This document shows positions 43,633 to 55,593 of a stretch of 64,000 bases of DNA, in pieces (within the stretch, counting starts at the first letter, position 1; every line of letters begins with the position of its first letter). Source of the DNA: Balamuthia mandrillaris (Eukaryota; Discosea; Longamoebia; Balamuthiidae). Made by a program: the position numbers and the translations under genes. The notes beneath the pieces are model-generated. The model did not search any database, had not been told where the DNA came from, and was given only the letters and a program-made list of their open reading frames with translations. Location: positions 1 through 64,000 of the forward strand of contig JAVKOQ010000068.1 in the NCBI GenBank assembly GCA_031835245.1, in the 5' to 3' direction.

Positions 43633-44010
43633 ATGCGTATCATTGCTGCTTACTTGCTTGCAGTGCTAGGCGGGAACTCGAGTCCTGATGCCGATGCCAT
43701 CAACAAGATCCTCGGCTCCGTAGGAGTAGAAGCCGACTCCGAGGAAGTCGACCGCTTGCTCAAGGAATTGGACGGCAAGGACGTCTTTGAGCTCATCGAG
43801 AAGGGCAAGGGCAAGCTTGCCTCCGTTCCCACTGGTGGCGCCGTTGCTGCTGCTTCCGCCCCCGCTGGTGGCGCTGCTCCCGCTGGTGCTGCCGCCGACA
43901 AGGAGGAAAAGAAGAAGGACGAAGAGGAGGCCGCTGATGGCATGGACTCTCTCTTCGGTGAGGAGGATGGAGGAGGCATGGGTCTCTTCGGTGATGACGA
44001 TGACTATTAA
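43633..44010 (+). CDS. RPLP2: 60S acidic ribosomal protein P2
   Basis: Stalk protein of the large ribosomal subunit that recruits translation GTPases. One coding exon of 125 aa. The N-terminal dimerisation domain MRIIAAYLLAVLGGNSSPDA matches P2 (eukaryotic MRYVAAYLLAVLGGN), followed by INKILGSVGVEADSEEVDRL and GKDVFELIEKGKGKLASVP. An Ala/Gly hinge and an acidic K/E region follow. The tail is unusual: it reads GGGMGLFGDDDDY instead of the near-universal SDDDMGFGLFD. The N-terminus is P2, not P1. The gene is convergent with the DOCK gene, whose stop is 130 bp away. Confidence 0.93.
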   Translation: MRIIAAYLLAVLGGNSSPDADAINKILGSVGVEADSEEVDRLLKELDGKDVFELIEKGKGKLASVPTGGAVAAASAPAGGAAPAGAAADKEEKKKDEEEAADGMDSLFGEEDGGGMGLFGDDDDY

Positions 44011-44084
44011 ACTCTTTCCTCTGTTCACATAATCCTCTGTACAAACTATCCACCGTGTGGACGGGGATCGGGGGCGGAGGCCTC

Positions 44085-44090
44085 AATAAA
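44085..44090 (+). terminator. Polyadenylation signal AATAAA (P2)
   Basis: AATAAA 75 bp after the P2 stop, followed by T-rich sequence. Confidence 0.55.
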
Positions 44091-44139
44091 GAGTCGGTCC
44101 TTTATAATCACAACAAAGTCTCCTTTTTTTCCTTTATTT

Positions 44140-47100
44140 TTATAAGTCACTTAGATCAACACCGAAAGCGGAAATCTTTCGTTTTGCGTCTTCATAGCCC
44201 TCCTGCAGCTTCTCTTGGAAGGGAATCTGATCAGCAGTGATGAGGCTGTTGTTGAGGGCTAAGGCCTGACCGCAAGTCTTGACGAACTTCCTCATAACTC
44301 TCCGCAGTTTGGCGACTTTCTCCTCCGGATACCTGCTGGCATTGCCCAAGAAGATCTCGCAGATGGCCAATGGACCCGCGTTTACCTCTGCAAAGGCTCA
44401 ACTTTAGAGAGGAGAGAAACCCGCGAGCAAAGAGAGAAGAGAAAAGAGAAGGGGAGAGAAAAGAGCGAAAGAGGAAAACATACGCAACAAGACGCTGCCT
44501 TGCAACACAATTTGCAGCGTTTTGGTGTTGGGTGCTTTGCTGGACAGCTCGTGCTGCAAAGCTGTAATTCTGCCTTTGATGAGATCGATAGAGTTTTCAA
44601 TAGGCGACAGGACAAACTGAAAAAAAAAACCCCATCAGCAACAAAAGAAAGAGAGAAAGAGAGGAACAGATACAAACCTCTTCCTTCTTAACCACGCGAA
44701 TACGTTTCTTCATGGAAGGAAAAGGTGTTTCCGTGGTGAGCACCGTCTTACGTTTGTGGAGGTCTTCCATGTTGTCTCCCATTTTCTTTCCTTCCAGCAC
44801 GAACGGCGTCTCAAAGACGAACCGCTTGAGGTTGAAGATGCGCTCGAAGGGAGTGGTGCGCTCTTTGCTCTCCTCCTTGTCCAGATACTCTGCTGTCTCG
44901 ATGACTTGAATGTAGAGCTTCTCTGGATCCAACGCGGATCTATCTACAGGTTTATTGGGCAACACTTCAACTTTGTCCAATCCAAACTTGCTTGCAAATT
45001 GTTCCTATAGGAAACATCGAATTAGATTAGATAAAGAAGGCAGAGATGGTAACAGAAGAAGGAGAGGATACTTTTAAGCGGCCTGCAATGTCTCCTAAAC
45101 GGATGGAGGCATGTTCCTTGTAGATAAATTCATTTCCATCCAAATGTTCAAAGGCCTTACCATAGAATCCAACACGATAATACTTGCTAAACAATCGACT
45201 CTTTCCTTCGTTCTATAAAACCAAAATCATAAACGAGTGAATAAGAGAATAAAAGAAAGCAAGAAAAAAAAAAAAAGGCGAAAGCGAAACTTACAGCAAG
45301 AACGATTTTGTCGCAAAGTTTATGCAAGTCATCGAAGCACTCCACAAGTTTGCCATAGTCATGGTTCTTTTGATGAATGGACGTGAGAACGTGATAGATC
45401 TCGATACATGTCTCATAGAGCTCTCCTTCCTTTAGCATGTCTACTGCAAGGAACAGCTCTTCAAACAAGCCTCTCCTCGTGAATTGCTTTATCGTACAAA
45501 TTCCTTCTTCCTAAATGTTGCCAACAAAAGAGAGAAAAGGATGAGCCATTTTCGGTTAAAACAGATGAAAGGATATAGACGAACCGTGTCCAGTTGAGGA
45601 AGATTGAGCTCTCCACCGATGTTGGGGGCTGCTCGTCGGAATGCTGATTTGTCAACAGGGATAGCTTCGGGAGATTTAAGCAAGGCCAAATAGCCACACA
45701 CAAGAGCGGCTATGTGTATCTTGCACTGCGCAGCCTCTTCATGGTTTCTTTTCTAAGAGACATAGGTGCAAAGAAAGAACCAAGTTAGAAAAGGGAGAAT
45801 AGGGGGAAGACAGAAGGTGATACACGAACCTCTTGATGGAAAACTGAGAGATTATGAAGCCAGATAACACGCAGGTCAGGAGAGTCCGTATAACCCTCCG
45901 ATGTTTCTAAATATAACTCAGCAGTGGTTTCCGGATCATAACTGTACTTGGCGATACGGAAGTGGTTGCGAAGGGCAGTGGATAGACGATCCACCAACTG
46001 ACGAACCTCAGGAGCGAATCGAGAGTCCTTGATGAAGTCCTTCGAGGCGAAGTTGGCGATAGCTTCCAATGCTCTCTTCAAGTGGGTGTCCTCCTTCCCA
46101 ACATTGGCTTTGACCATGCGCTCCGTCGCAATCGTGATTTGGAGCTTCATGCGAGAAAAGTTGCCCTTTTCTTGGAAGTTGCGCTAATAACAAACATACA
46201 AACAAATCAACAAGCAGCAACATAATAATACAAGCAATAAACAACAGAAGAAATGGAGAAAGCAGAAGAAAAAGATAAAGAACAAACGTACTCGTATCAT
46301 CAAATAGAGAATGGCAGAAGCATGAGAACGAACAGCACTAGAATTGAAATCACAGTGTCGAAGTATCTCGTAGGTGAGCTCTCCACAGTTGGTGATGTGA
46401 GCATGGCTGCCATGAAGGAACAACATCTTTGCAAAAACGTTGACGATGAGGCGCAACGCTCGGAACATGTGAAGCAAGAACGCCTCTGATTGGTTCATGC
46501 GAAGCAGCATGACCAACACGGGAAGCACCTCGTTAGCGTAGGCACTCCCTTCGCTGTTCAGCTCTTTCTGCTGGTCCACCATAAATGCCATCACCAGATC
46601 TAACACAGTCAAACTTACTTCCAAACCCAAGTTTGCTTCCTGATAAAAAGATTATGAAAAAACAAAAATAATAAATAATTATGCAGAGAAGAAAATGACA
46701 AAGAGAAAGAGAAGACAAAGAAGTACTTTAGGATCCTGTTCCACTTTTATGGCAGGTCGGTGAAGGGTGGATGTTTGAACTTGAGCGGGAGGAGTAAAAG
46801 TGCCCGAGTTGGAGCTGGAGTCACGCTTGCTTCGCCGTCCCAACAGCTTCTTGCTGCTTTTGGCTTTTTTGTCAAACTTCTCTTTGTTGGCCTTTTCAAG
46901 TTCTTTCTGTTTGGCCAAAGCCTAAATAATTATAAAAACAAACATGAGGCATGGCCATGTTTCAGTCTTTCATAGTAAAGAGATAGGCAAGAGAACGGAC
47001 GAAGCATGGTCATGTTTCAGTTTTTCATAGTAAAGATAGGCAAGAGAACAGATATTACCAGTTGAAGAGCATCTTCCTTTGCTTTGGCAAGCGGATCATA

Positions 47101-49789
47101 CTATGAAGATTCAAAAAAAAAAACGTTTTAGCATTCTTGTTGTTGTTGGGTTGTGCTGGCAGAGAGGATGGGCAACGTACCTCAAATACCTTCAAAGCCT
47201 CAGTCAGAAGAGTGAAGAAGTAACGGATATGTGCCTGGGATTCTTGTGTCCACCATTGGTTGAGCAAATAACGGCTCATGTTTTTGAGGATATGGAGGAA
47301 ACACAGCAGCAAGTTACGCTTCTCATCATTGTCTTTGCCTTCTAGAATGTGCTTTCGCTCTCCATCCACCATCTATTAATGTGAATTGTTAATCAGTTTT
47401 TCCAGAGAAAAGGAGAAGCAGAGAAGAGAATAGGAAGAAAAATACCAAAAGGATGAATGGGAAGTAGATGCCGGCAATGCGCTCTATGACAGCAGGATCT
47501 TGATACCGCGGATCAAACTCATGTTTCACCAACAGATTCCTCAGCGTTTGAATACCCTGTTGAAAATAACGATTAGCAAAATGCTCTGAGAGAGAGAAAC
47601 GAGAAGAGAAGAGAACGACGAAGAAAAGAATTACCGTCATTCTGTTTTGCTTGTCAGGTTCTTGTAAACTGGCCATTACCTCATTAATAACGCAACCAAC
47701 CATGAAATGTTTTTGCCTTTTGTTTGGTGAGTCGCCTGTTAGTTGTTTTTTGAAACGCTTTTGTTCCTAAACAAAACAATAATAAAAGAAGAAAGTTTAC
47801 CATAAGCGCTGAACAAGTCCATCTATCTTGTCAATCTTGTCAGGAAGAGGCAAGTTTAATGGTATGTAATGCTCGTGGTCAATTACTATCTTCAGAAACG
47901 TGAACTTGAATGTGGTGAGGGTGGTCATGCCAGTAGGATTAAGTTGACTGATGTATTGATAGATCTATTTGGCATATTCGTTTGTCAGCTTTAAAAACAC
48001 GGCAGAGAAAGAGGTTAGAGTGAGAGAGAAGAAGAGATGGCGATACCAAATCAAAAGTGAAACCACGATCAGCAACGGAGAAGAGGTCTTTCATGAAGTA
48101 GGCGAGGTAAATATTGAGATCTCTGGCTTGGACAAGATTGTTCTGTACACAGCCATGCTGCACTTTCTTCATAAGATAACCCACCAATATCTTCAGATCA
48201 TCCAAGTAGACAACATCGAATCGAGCTGGCCGCGTTTCATCATTATCTGCAAATAGGGAAATTTCATAACATGAGAAATAAAGCTGGTAAATAAAAAATA
48301 AACGAACGATTGTCTTTTACCTATTTCTCCCGAGTCTTGGATTTTGAGAGCCATCGACTTAATCATGCTGCTCAACAGGAACCAAGAGAACCGTGAGCTT
48401 AAATCGTCTTCTCCCTCCGGCGCAGCCTTTTTAATAAAATAAGTTATAACCATTTAGTAAAGCAAAAACATCGCGGTTATTCATTGTTTTTCGTACCGGA
48501 CTAGCAACGTGTTCAATCCAAAGTTTACACACTTGGTGATAGATAAACCGTTCGGAGCCTCGAACGTTGTCCAAATGATAACTCACATAAGTCACCAGTT
48601 GTGGGTGTTGTTGAGGATATCCTTCCGTCGGCAATTGGCTGACACTGCGAAAGGATCCTTGTCAGTGGCTCAATTTTTCAGAAAGAGGAAAGAGGAAAAG
48701 AGAAGAAAGAAGACAAGAAGAAAAGAAACCTATTAATAATATGAAGGAGGGAGAGGAAGGCCTCCGCTCCAGCTGCGTTCGAACGGACACACATCACTTG
48801 AAAGAGTGCATCGATGATAACAGGGGAAAAACGAGCAATTTGATTCAAGCTCACGTGTCTCAAGCCACGAATGGCCTCCAGCGTGGCGGAAGTTTCAGTG
48901 CCTTTGCGGTAACGGTGGAAGAAGTTGTGCAGAAAATCGTCTTGAGTATGTATAGAAGAAGTAAGTCGTGTCTGGACAGAAAAAACTGGTTTCTTATCTA
49001 CCCACTGTTTAAATACAGGTTCAGAGAATAAAGTGAATAAGGATCACTCAACAAATAAAAAAAAGCAGGATGTGAATGTTACCTTCATGTCAGGGTTGTT
49101 GAGAGCAGATAAGTAGTGTGCAGGCAATTCTAGGGCAGCATTGAGAACATGCTCACCATCGTCTATGAGCCTTCCGTCTTGTATTAGAGGAAGTACTGCA
49201 TACGCCAACAATGTCTTTGAAAAAAAAAATATAAGATACATCAAAAAGAGGTAGAAAAGCGACGAGAAGAAATAACATACTTCAGGGCTCTTATTCTTTT
49301 CCTTCTTCTTTTTTGGCAGTTGGCAACCGATGTGGTAGAAAGCAAACACAAGATGCAACTTGGGGCTTAGGGAGGCCGGAAGACGAATCTTAATTTCATC
49401 GTAGAAAGTAGGCTTCTTGTTATGATAGTTGACGGTGGAGAAGAGCTGATCCACAAACTCTGCTCCCGAACTCTTTCCGTAGATTGCCTACATTTCATTT
49501 AAATTTTTCAATATGTGAAAATAGAAAAATAAAAGAGCATAAAAAGAGGGATAAATCCCAGGAACAAACCTGCAAGCCAGAAGCGCTGATATTTTCATCA
49601 TCTTGCAAAAGGCGAACAGCCACCGCGATGTTTCGGGATTGCGCTTTGACGTGTTGGAAGTTGAGAGAATCGAGGTAGACGTACAAGTTATGTACATAAG
49701 AGAGAAAAGGATAGAGATGAGACCCCGGGCTCCAGAATTCTTGAGCTTCTTTTATCAACTATTACGTTGTTAGAAAAATCATTTAGAGA

Positions 49790-49830
<41 letters not shown>

Positions 49831-51748
49831 AATACTTCGGCCCCAGAGCTAGCTTTAGGCAGAACAGGAATGCGAGAAGGGGAGTAACGACCCTCAATTT
49901 GTGCACTTGGATCCAGTTCTTTGACTTCCACAACACACTTTACAGGAAAGTTTTTCATTTTCTATTCAGTAGCCAAAGAGGGTTAGTGGATGCAGTTTAG
50001 ACAAACAGTGAAGATGAAGAAGAAGGGCAAGAGGAAAAGATACCTTTCTTTCTTTGTCAGAAATGAAGAAAGGAAGTTTGTCAAAAATGGACTCGTCAGT
50101 TATGTCGGAACCTTTGATACGAATCAAGTTCTGGAAGGTAGGCTCGGTGGCTGCTCGCAGTGCTCCATCCTCTGAAAAAAGAGGGTGAGCTCCCCATGCA
50201 AAAGGTTGAGTCCAGGCTCCTAATCGCTCGCATTGTACCTCCAACTCCTTTGTGAAGGTGGTCACCGCCTTTGGCTTGATCTAATGATATTTGTAACAGA
50301 ATATCAGAGCGCGAAAGAAATCAGACGAGAGAGGGAGAGGCGAGAAACATACAGTAGCGTGTTTGAAATAAGGATCACAAGCAGCATCTGGGTCGCCGGT
50401 AAGAACCTTCTCCACTCTTAAAACAAGATAGATTTCAGGACTTGGATCAGTTACAAAGAATATGATCTTTCTAGCTTTGGTTGTTGCATCTACCACTTTC
50501 TACAGTTACAATGTTCGTCAGTGACAACCAGGATGAATCAGTAAAGAAAGAAACAGAAAGATAGGAGCTAATTATGCATACCGTACGATTAGGGACCATT
50601 GACAACATCTTCTCAGAGTTGAGGTCAAAATGAAACGTATCAGAGATTCTTTCTCGCTTTTCTTTGTGGTAGAGCGTGAAGCTGCAAAAGAAAGGCTCGC
50701 GTTCTCCAAGGGCGAACCGCAGTTCCTTGCATTCTACAGTTATCTGCCTTCCTCTGTAGAATCAGATTGGTTTGGGTTAGCGAGAGAACGAAATGTGGAG
50801 AGAGAAGAGAGACCAGAGAGAAGGAGAAGAAACATACAGAGGTTCGGAAGGAAGAGAGCCAGGAGCACGAGTATCACTATCTTGAAGGTCAGTGCTCGAA
50901 AGCTGAAACAAATTGAACAAACGAGCCCTATCTTTTTGCTATAGAACAAAACAGGATGAGAAAGAGACGGAAAACGACCAAATAAAAAGAAAGGAGGCTT
51001 ACCCTATCCTTTGTGTCTTGCTTGATGACGGCAGCGTTGATAGCAAGGAGGTCCTCCTTGAGCTGGACGGCTGTTGGAGGTTCAGGCTTGCAGGTCAACT
51101 CGAACTCAAGTTTGGGCCAATCCATCGTCTTGGAGGGAAGATAGGTCTTGCCAACACCGTGTTGCTCTCGTTCCTTGTATTGCAGTTGCTTCCAGGGTCG
51201 AGTGAATACGGTCATGGAGTCCAAGATATGAGGCTCCACGCCTTCTCCCGTTTGACTAGCCGCTCTTAACTCGGCCACCACTTCTTTCTACAATGTTCAT
51301 TTTTTTAAAAAATAAAGCAACAGAGTTTAAGCAAGAAACGTGAAAAGAATAACGCAACCAAACAAAAGGACAAAAAGAGAAAGAGGGAGAGAGAAAGAGA
51401 GAAAGAGAAACGACGAAAGAAACAACGAAAGAAGAAAGCAGAAGAAAATAAGAAAGAAAACGAAACGACAAGCCTAGAAAAAGTAGCAATGCACAAACAA
51501 AACAACAGCAAGAACGGGAAAGTTACAGGAATGGAGGAGCCTTCGGTGCGTTGAACGCGCGGTTCCTTCTTGATGCAGACATCGTTCTGAGGGAAGAGAA
51601 TGACTTCCTTCAATTGGTCGGACTGGACGACGGGCGCGCGGTACAGCCTTTCGAAAAATTTGCCGGTTACCTCCAGCTTGTTGTTGTGGGCAGCCGTGCT
51701 AGAGGCAGCAGCAGAGGAAGAAGCAAGACTGGTCTTTCCCGACTGCAT
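44140..51748 (-). CDS. DOCK-family guanine nucleotide exchange factor (zizimin/DOCK-C or D type)
   Basis: GEF for Rac/Cdc42-type GTPases. Roughly 25-30 short exons. The N-terminus resembles the DOCK-C/D leader (LKEVILFPQNDVCIKKEPR). The DHR1/C2 domain lies around 50.5-49.5 kb: VTDPSPEIYLVLRVEKVL, SYVHNLYVYLDSLNFQHVKA, then SRNIAVAVRLLQDDE. A long helical ARM-like region follows. The DHR2 catalytic domain lies around 46-44.1 kb: LYETCIEIYHVLTSIHQK, RLFSKYYRVGFYGKAFEH, LYIQVIETAEYLDKEE, FERIFNLKRFVFETPFV, KKRIRVVKKEE, LQGSV and NAGPLAICEIFLG. The GSV/NAGP element is the nucleotide-sensor loop. It ends with KTCGQALALNNSLITADQ. Exon boundaries were not all resolved. Confidence 0.9.
46949..47053. 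repeat. Imperfect tandem duplication of about 52 bp in a DOCK intron
   Basis: Two adjacent copies starting GCATGGCCATGTTTCAG (46949) and GCATGGTCATGTTTCAG (47004), each running through TTTCATAGTAAAG and ATAGGCAAGAGAAC. They differ by a few substitutions and a 2-bp length change. Confidence 0.85.
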
Positions 51749-52099
51749 CGCTGTTGCTCACTCTTATCATTTATTTTTTTGATATTTGGTTTGATGAGAG
51801 AGAATATAACCAACAAATGAAATGGGAAAAGAGGGGGCAAAGAACCTGCAAAGAAGACAAGGCACCAAGACCAAAAAACCAAAAAACAAAAAAAACGCAC
51901 TCCAATCCGATCTTAGCCTTGCTTGCCCCTGCAAAAATAAAGCGGGTGATCCAAGCGAGTCGGTTGTTGTGCGGGCCCTTGGTCTTCCACTTTCGCTCGC
52001 CCCTCTCCTGCTCTCTCTACTTTTGTTCAGTCTTTTTTGTCAACCAAAAATATAGACCCTAAATGAAAATAATGCAGGAAAACCTCAGCGATGAACACG

Positions 52100-52175
52100 T
52101 CGCGCGTTCGATCCTTAGTAGTCGTTGTTTTTCTTTGTATTTGTTTACCCTCGCTCATTTCGCGCGTTCGATCCT
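52100..52175. repeat. 16-bp direct repeat with 60-bp spacing
   Basis: TCGCGCGTTCGATCCT at 52100-52115 and again at 52160-52175. The GTTCGATCC core resembles a tRNA B box, but no tRNA fold is present. Confidence 0.8.
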
Positions 52176-52252
52176 GGCCGTAAGTGATTATTACGATTTT
52201 TTATGATTGTTTGGGAGACGATGAGGTAAGACGTAACCAAGTAGGGAAATCG

Positions 52253-52260
52253 TGACGTCA
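52253..52260. promoter_or_regulatory. Palindromic CRE TGACGTCA
   Basis: Exact CREB/ATF palindrome in the DOCK-MIOS divergent region. Confidence 0.45.
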
Positions 52261-52603
52261 GAGAGTCATTTCTTGCATAACAAAAATAACACAGAGAAGA
52301 ACCGAAAAAAAAAGAAGGAAGGCAAGTAGCAGAAGAAGAAGGGAGAAAGAAAAGTAGCAGGTGAGCCGCTTCCCTCTTCTCTCTCTCTCTCTCTTTTCTG
52401 TGCACACAAAGCAAAACACACCGGACAACCATTCTAAGCATTTTGCAGCGCAATACAGTCAGTGCAGTTTTTTTTCTCCTATTTTTTTTTTTTTGTGTGC
52501 ACACCCTAGTTGTAGCTAATCTTTCATCTCTCTCTCGTTCTGCTGTTCATCTCATCTGGGCAATTATTTTATTTATTTTTTTTTGAAAAAAGTATTTCGA
52601 AAG

Positions 52604-53659
52604 TGGAGACAGAAAAGCAACTCGTGCCGTCCTCTCACGCCTTGAGCCAGAGGAGAAAGCTGGCCCAATGGTCCCCCACGCACTTTAACCAATTTGTGAT
52701 CGGCTCTGCCGACCTGCGTCTCTACGAGATCTCTCCTTTGAAGGTTCGGTTTTTTCCTTGATGATTTGATACTTCTTCCTCGCTTTCTGTGTGTTTCTCC
52801 GCCTTTGTGTCTGTTTCTTAGTTATTCTTTGTTGTTTCCCCCTTTGTTTTGTTTCTTTGTTCTTCGGTTTTCATTTTCTTTGTTCTCTTTGTGGTTCTTC
52901 CCTTTTCTTATGGGTTGGTATGCTGTAGGATTCAGAACAGGACTCACAACCAGGTTCTTCTCCTTCGCGCGAGCTTGGTGAGCACCTTTATTTTCCCTCG
53001 TTCTCCAAAACCTCTCATCACTCTCGTTATCTTTCTCACCTCTCTCTCTCTCTCTCTCTTCCAGCACATCACAACAAACGGAGAAAAGGCATTAAACTTC
53101 TTAGCGTCAACTCTGAAGTTCATCTTTTGAAGGTTTCTTTTCTGCTCCTTTCCTTCTCTGCTCTCATGACTCTAATCCTTTTATCCAGTGTTTAGCATGG
53201 TGTCCAGATGTGGAGACGACACCAAATCTATTGGCAGTAGGCTTGCCCAACGGCAAGGTGGTGCTGACTAGCTTTTCCGGCACCAACTCGGTAGTAAAAG
53301 AATTCATCCCACGAAACTCGCGGTCCTGCAATGCCCTCGCCTGGAATCCTGTCTATAAGAATCAGCTGGCTGCCGGTCTGGGCAAAGTTCGATGCGACTT
53401 TTCAACTCTTGTTTGGGACATAAACCAAACAGGTTTGTTTGTTTTTTTGCTTTGTTATGTCGTGGACAAACTTAAACAAAAAACAAAAACAAAAAGGACC
53501 TGGCACCATTCCACCAGCCACCCCTCCGATGCGCCATTCAACACATTCCAGCAGGTGACTATATTTCTTTGTTTAAGCGCGCGCTTGAGTGAGAAAGAGA
53601 AAGAGAAAGAGAAAGAGAAAGAGAAAGAGAAAGAGAAAGAGAAAGAGAAAGAGAAAGAG

Positions 53660-53701
<42 letters not shown>

Positions 53702-55558
53702 GGAACGTCTCTAAATGTAATACCGCAGCAATGTCACCGTGCAGGCCAATGTCGACACGGGCAATTTCTCTCTGAGCCAGACCAAAGCGGCTGACACGGT
53801 AATGCGACCAATGGGCGAGGTCAATATGTCAGAAGCCACAGTAGCTTTGGCGTGGGTGCCCAACCAGCCCTCCTGTCTGGCCACCGGTACAGGAGCCAAG
53901 TGGCTGCGTATTTACGACTTGCGTGCTTCCGATTTGAGCGCTAGAAAGTCTGTTATCGCACATTCGAAGGCTGTGCATGGAGTTTCCTTTGATCCGTTTA
54001 AGGATGACCGTCTTTTCACTTTTTCTGAAGATGGTACAGGCCTTCTCTCTTTCTCTCATAGTTATTGCTCACAGAATCATTTGTTATTTTAGGCGTGATA
54101 AAGATTTGGGATATTCGTAAGCTTAGAGATTGTGTACGAAGATTTCGCTATTCAACCTTTCATAAACCCATCAGCTCACTTAACAAAACAAAAATAAAAA
54201 ACAGGTATATGCCTTCCAAACAGGAAGTAAGGGACTTGTTCAAGTGGAGTGGTGCCCGACACGGAGCAGCATTCTGGCGTCTATTTCCAAGGAAGACAAA
54301 ACATTAAAGTTATGGGATCTTATGGACGTTAATCACAGCACCCGTAACTTCAGCGACACATTGGAAGACTTACCCTCTCCGTCCTCCGTTACTCAAAAGA
54401 AAGCTCCGAAATCTGCTCGAGGTGCCTTTCCTTTATTTTCAGCATTGTTACTTTCAAATCATTAATTTCCGAACAAAACAGTGCATGAAGCATCAGACGT
54501 GCTATCGTCATTTGCTTGGCATCCAAGCAAGGAATATCGTATCTTAACAGTGACTAACAACAGCCTGGTGGAAGTGGTTTCTTTGCATGAGAGCATTCCC
54601 ATCTCATGGTCACCCTATGGAGACATTGCTTTTGCTTACGGTCGTCAGCTTATCGAAAGCGGTTCGGATCTTCAGGTCCATAATCCTACACCCCCTACAA
54701 GGTTTGTTCTTCCTCGTTAGATGTGTTTTAGATGCGTTTAACTTACATCTTATCTTATTTAATAGAAAAGGGGCTTCTGTTTCTCCAACAGCAGAGTGGG
54801 ACATATCTTCTATGATGAGACAGAGAGCTATAAATGGCTATTCCATGAATGTACCTATCTCCTCCTTTTCTCAGAAGAGTAGCTCACCCTTTCTAAAAAA
54901 TAACAAAGATTGAGAAAAATAAACTGCTTTGTGAAGCCTTTGGTAATGCTGAATTGAAGGCCTGTTGGTTCTGGTTGAGCAGTCTCGAATCATATAAAAG
55001 CAATGGCACACAAAGTTCTTCCGGCGGAGGTACTACTAAAACACCATTGAATCAAGAGTATCCCAGCATCCTGTCCATCCTTTCTTCAGAGTCTCAAGGT
55101 AAACCTTTTGTTGGCTTGTTTGTTTTTGTTCTCCAACGCTTATTTATTTGTTAAACCAACCAACCAACCAACCAACCAACCAACCAACCAACCAACCAAC
55201 CAACCAACCAACCAACCAACCAACCAACCAACCAACCACAACCAACCAACCAACCAACCAACCAAAACCAACCAACCAACCAACCAACCAACCAACCAAC
55301 CAACCAACCAACCAACCAACCAAACAAACAAACAAACAAACAAACAAACAAACAAACAAACAAACAAACAAACAAACAAACAAACAAACAAACAAACAAA
55401 CAAACAAACAAAATAATTTTAGAGTCTGAGACAAAAGAGGTAGAGGGTCAACCAGGTGCTAGCGTGTACAGCAGTCCAACACGGCAACTTTGCATGCGCA
55501 TGTGCGGTTGGGACTTTGTCTCTCATTCATTTGAAGACATGATGGCAAAGTGCGAGCT

Positions 55559-55593
<35 letters not shown>

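Larger units (their letters stand above)
51749..52603. other. Divergent promoter region, DOCK / MIOS
   Basis: About 855 bp. It holds a 16-bp repeat pair (52100, 52160), a palindromic CRE (52253-52260), CT tracts (52379-52394) and the presumed MIOS 5' exon. No coding gene was seen. Confidence 0.45.

Noticed and set aside
52095-52180. Possible tRNA genes from GTTCGATCC cores
   Set aside because: The bases around the core do not pair as a T-arm, and no A box, anticodon arm or acceptor stem was found.
55140-55434. Four long frames in the tetranucleotide repeat (possible CRISPR-like array or repeat protein)
   Set aside because: A pure AACC/CAAA microsatellite inside a MIOS intron. It has no spacers and is open in every frame only because of its composition.
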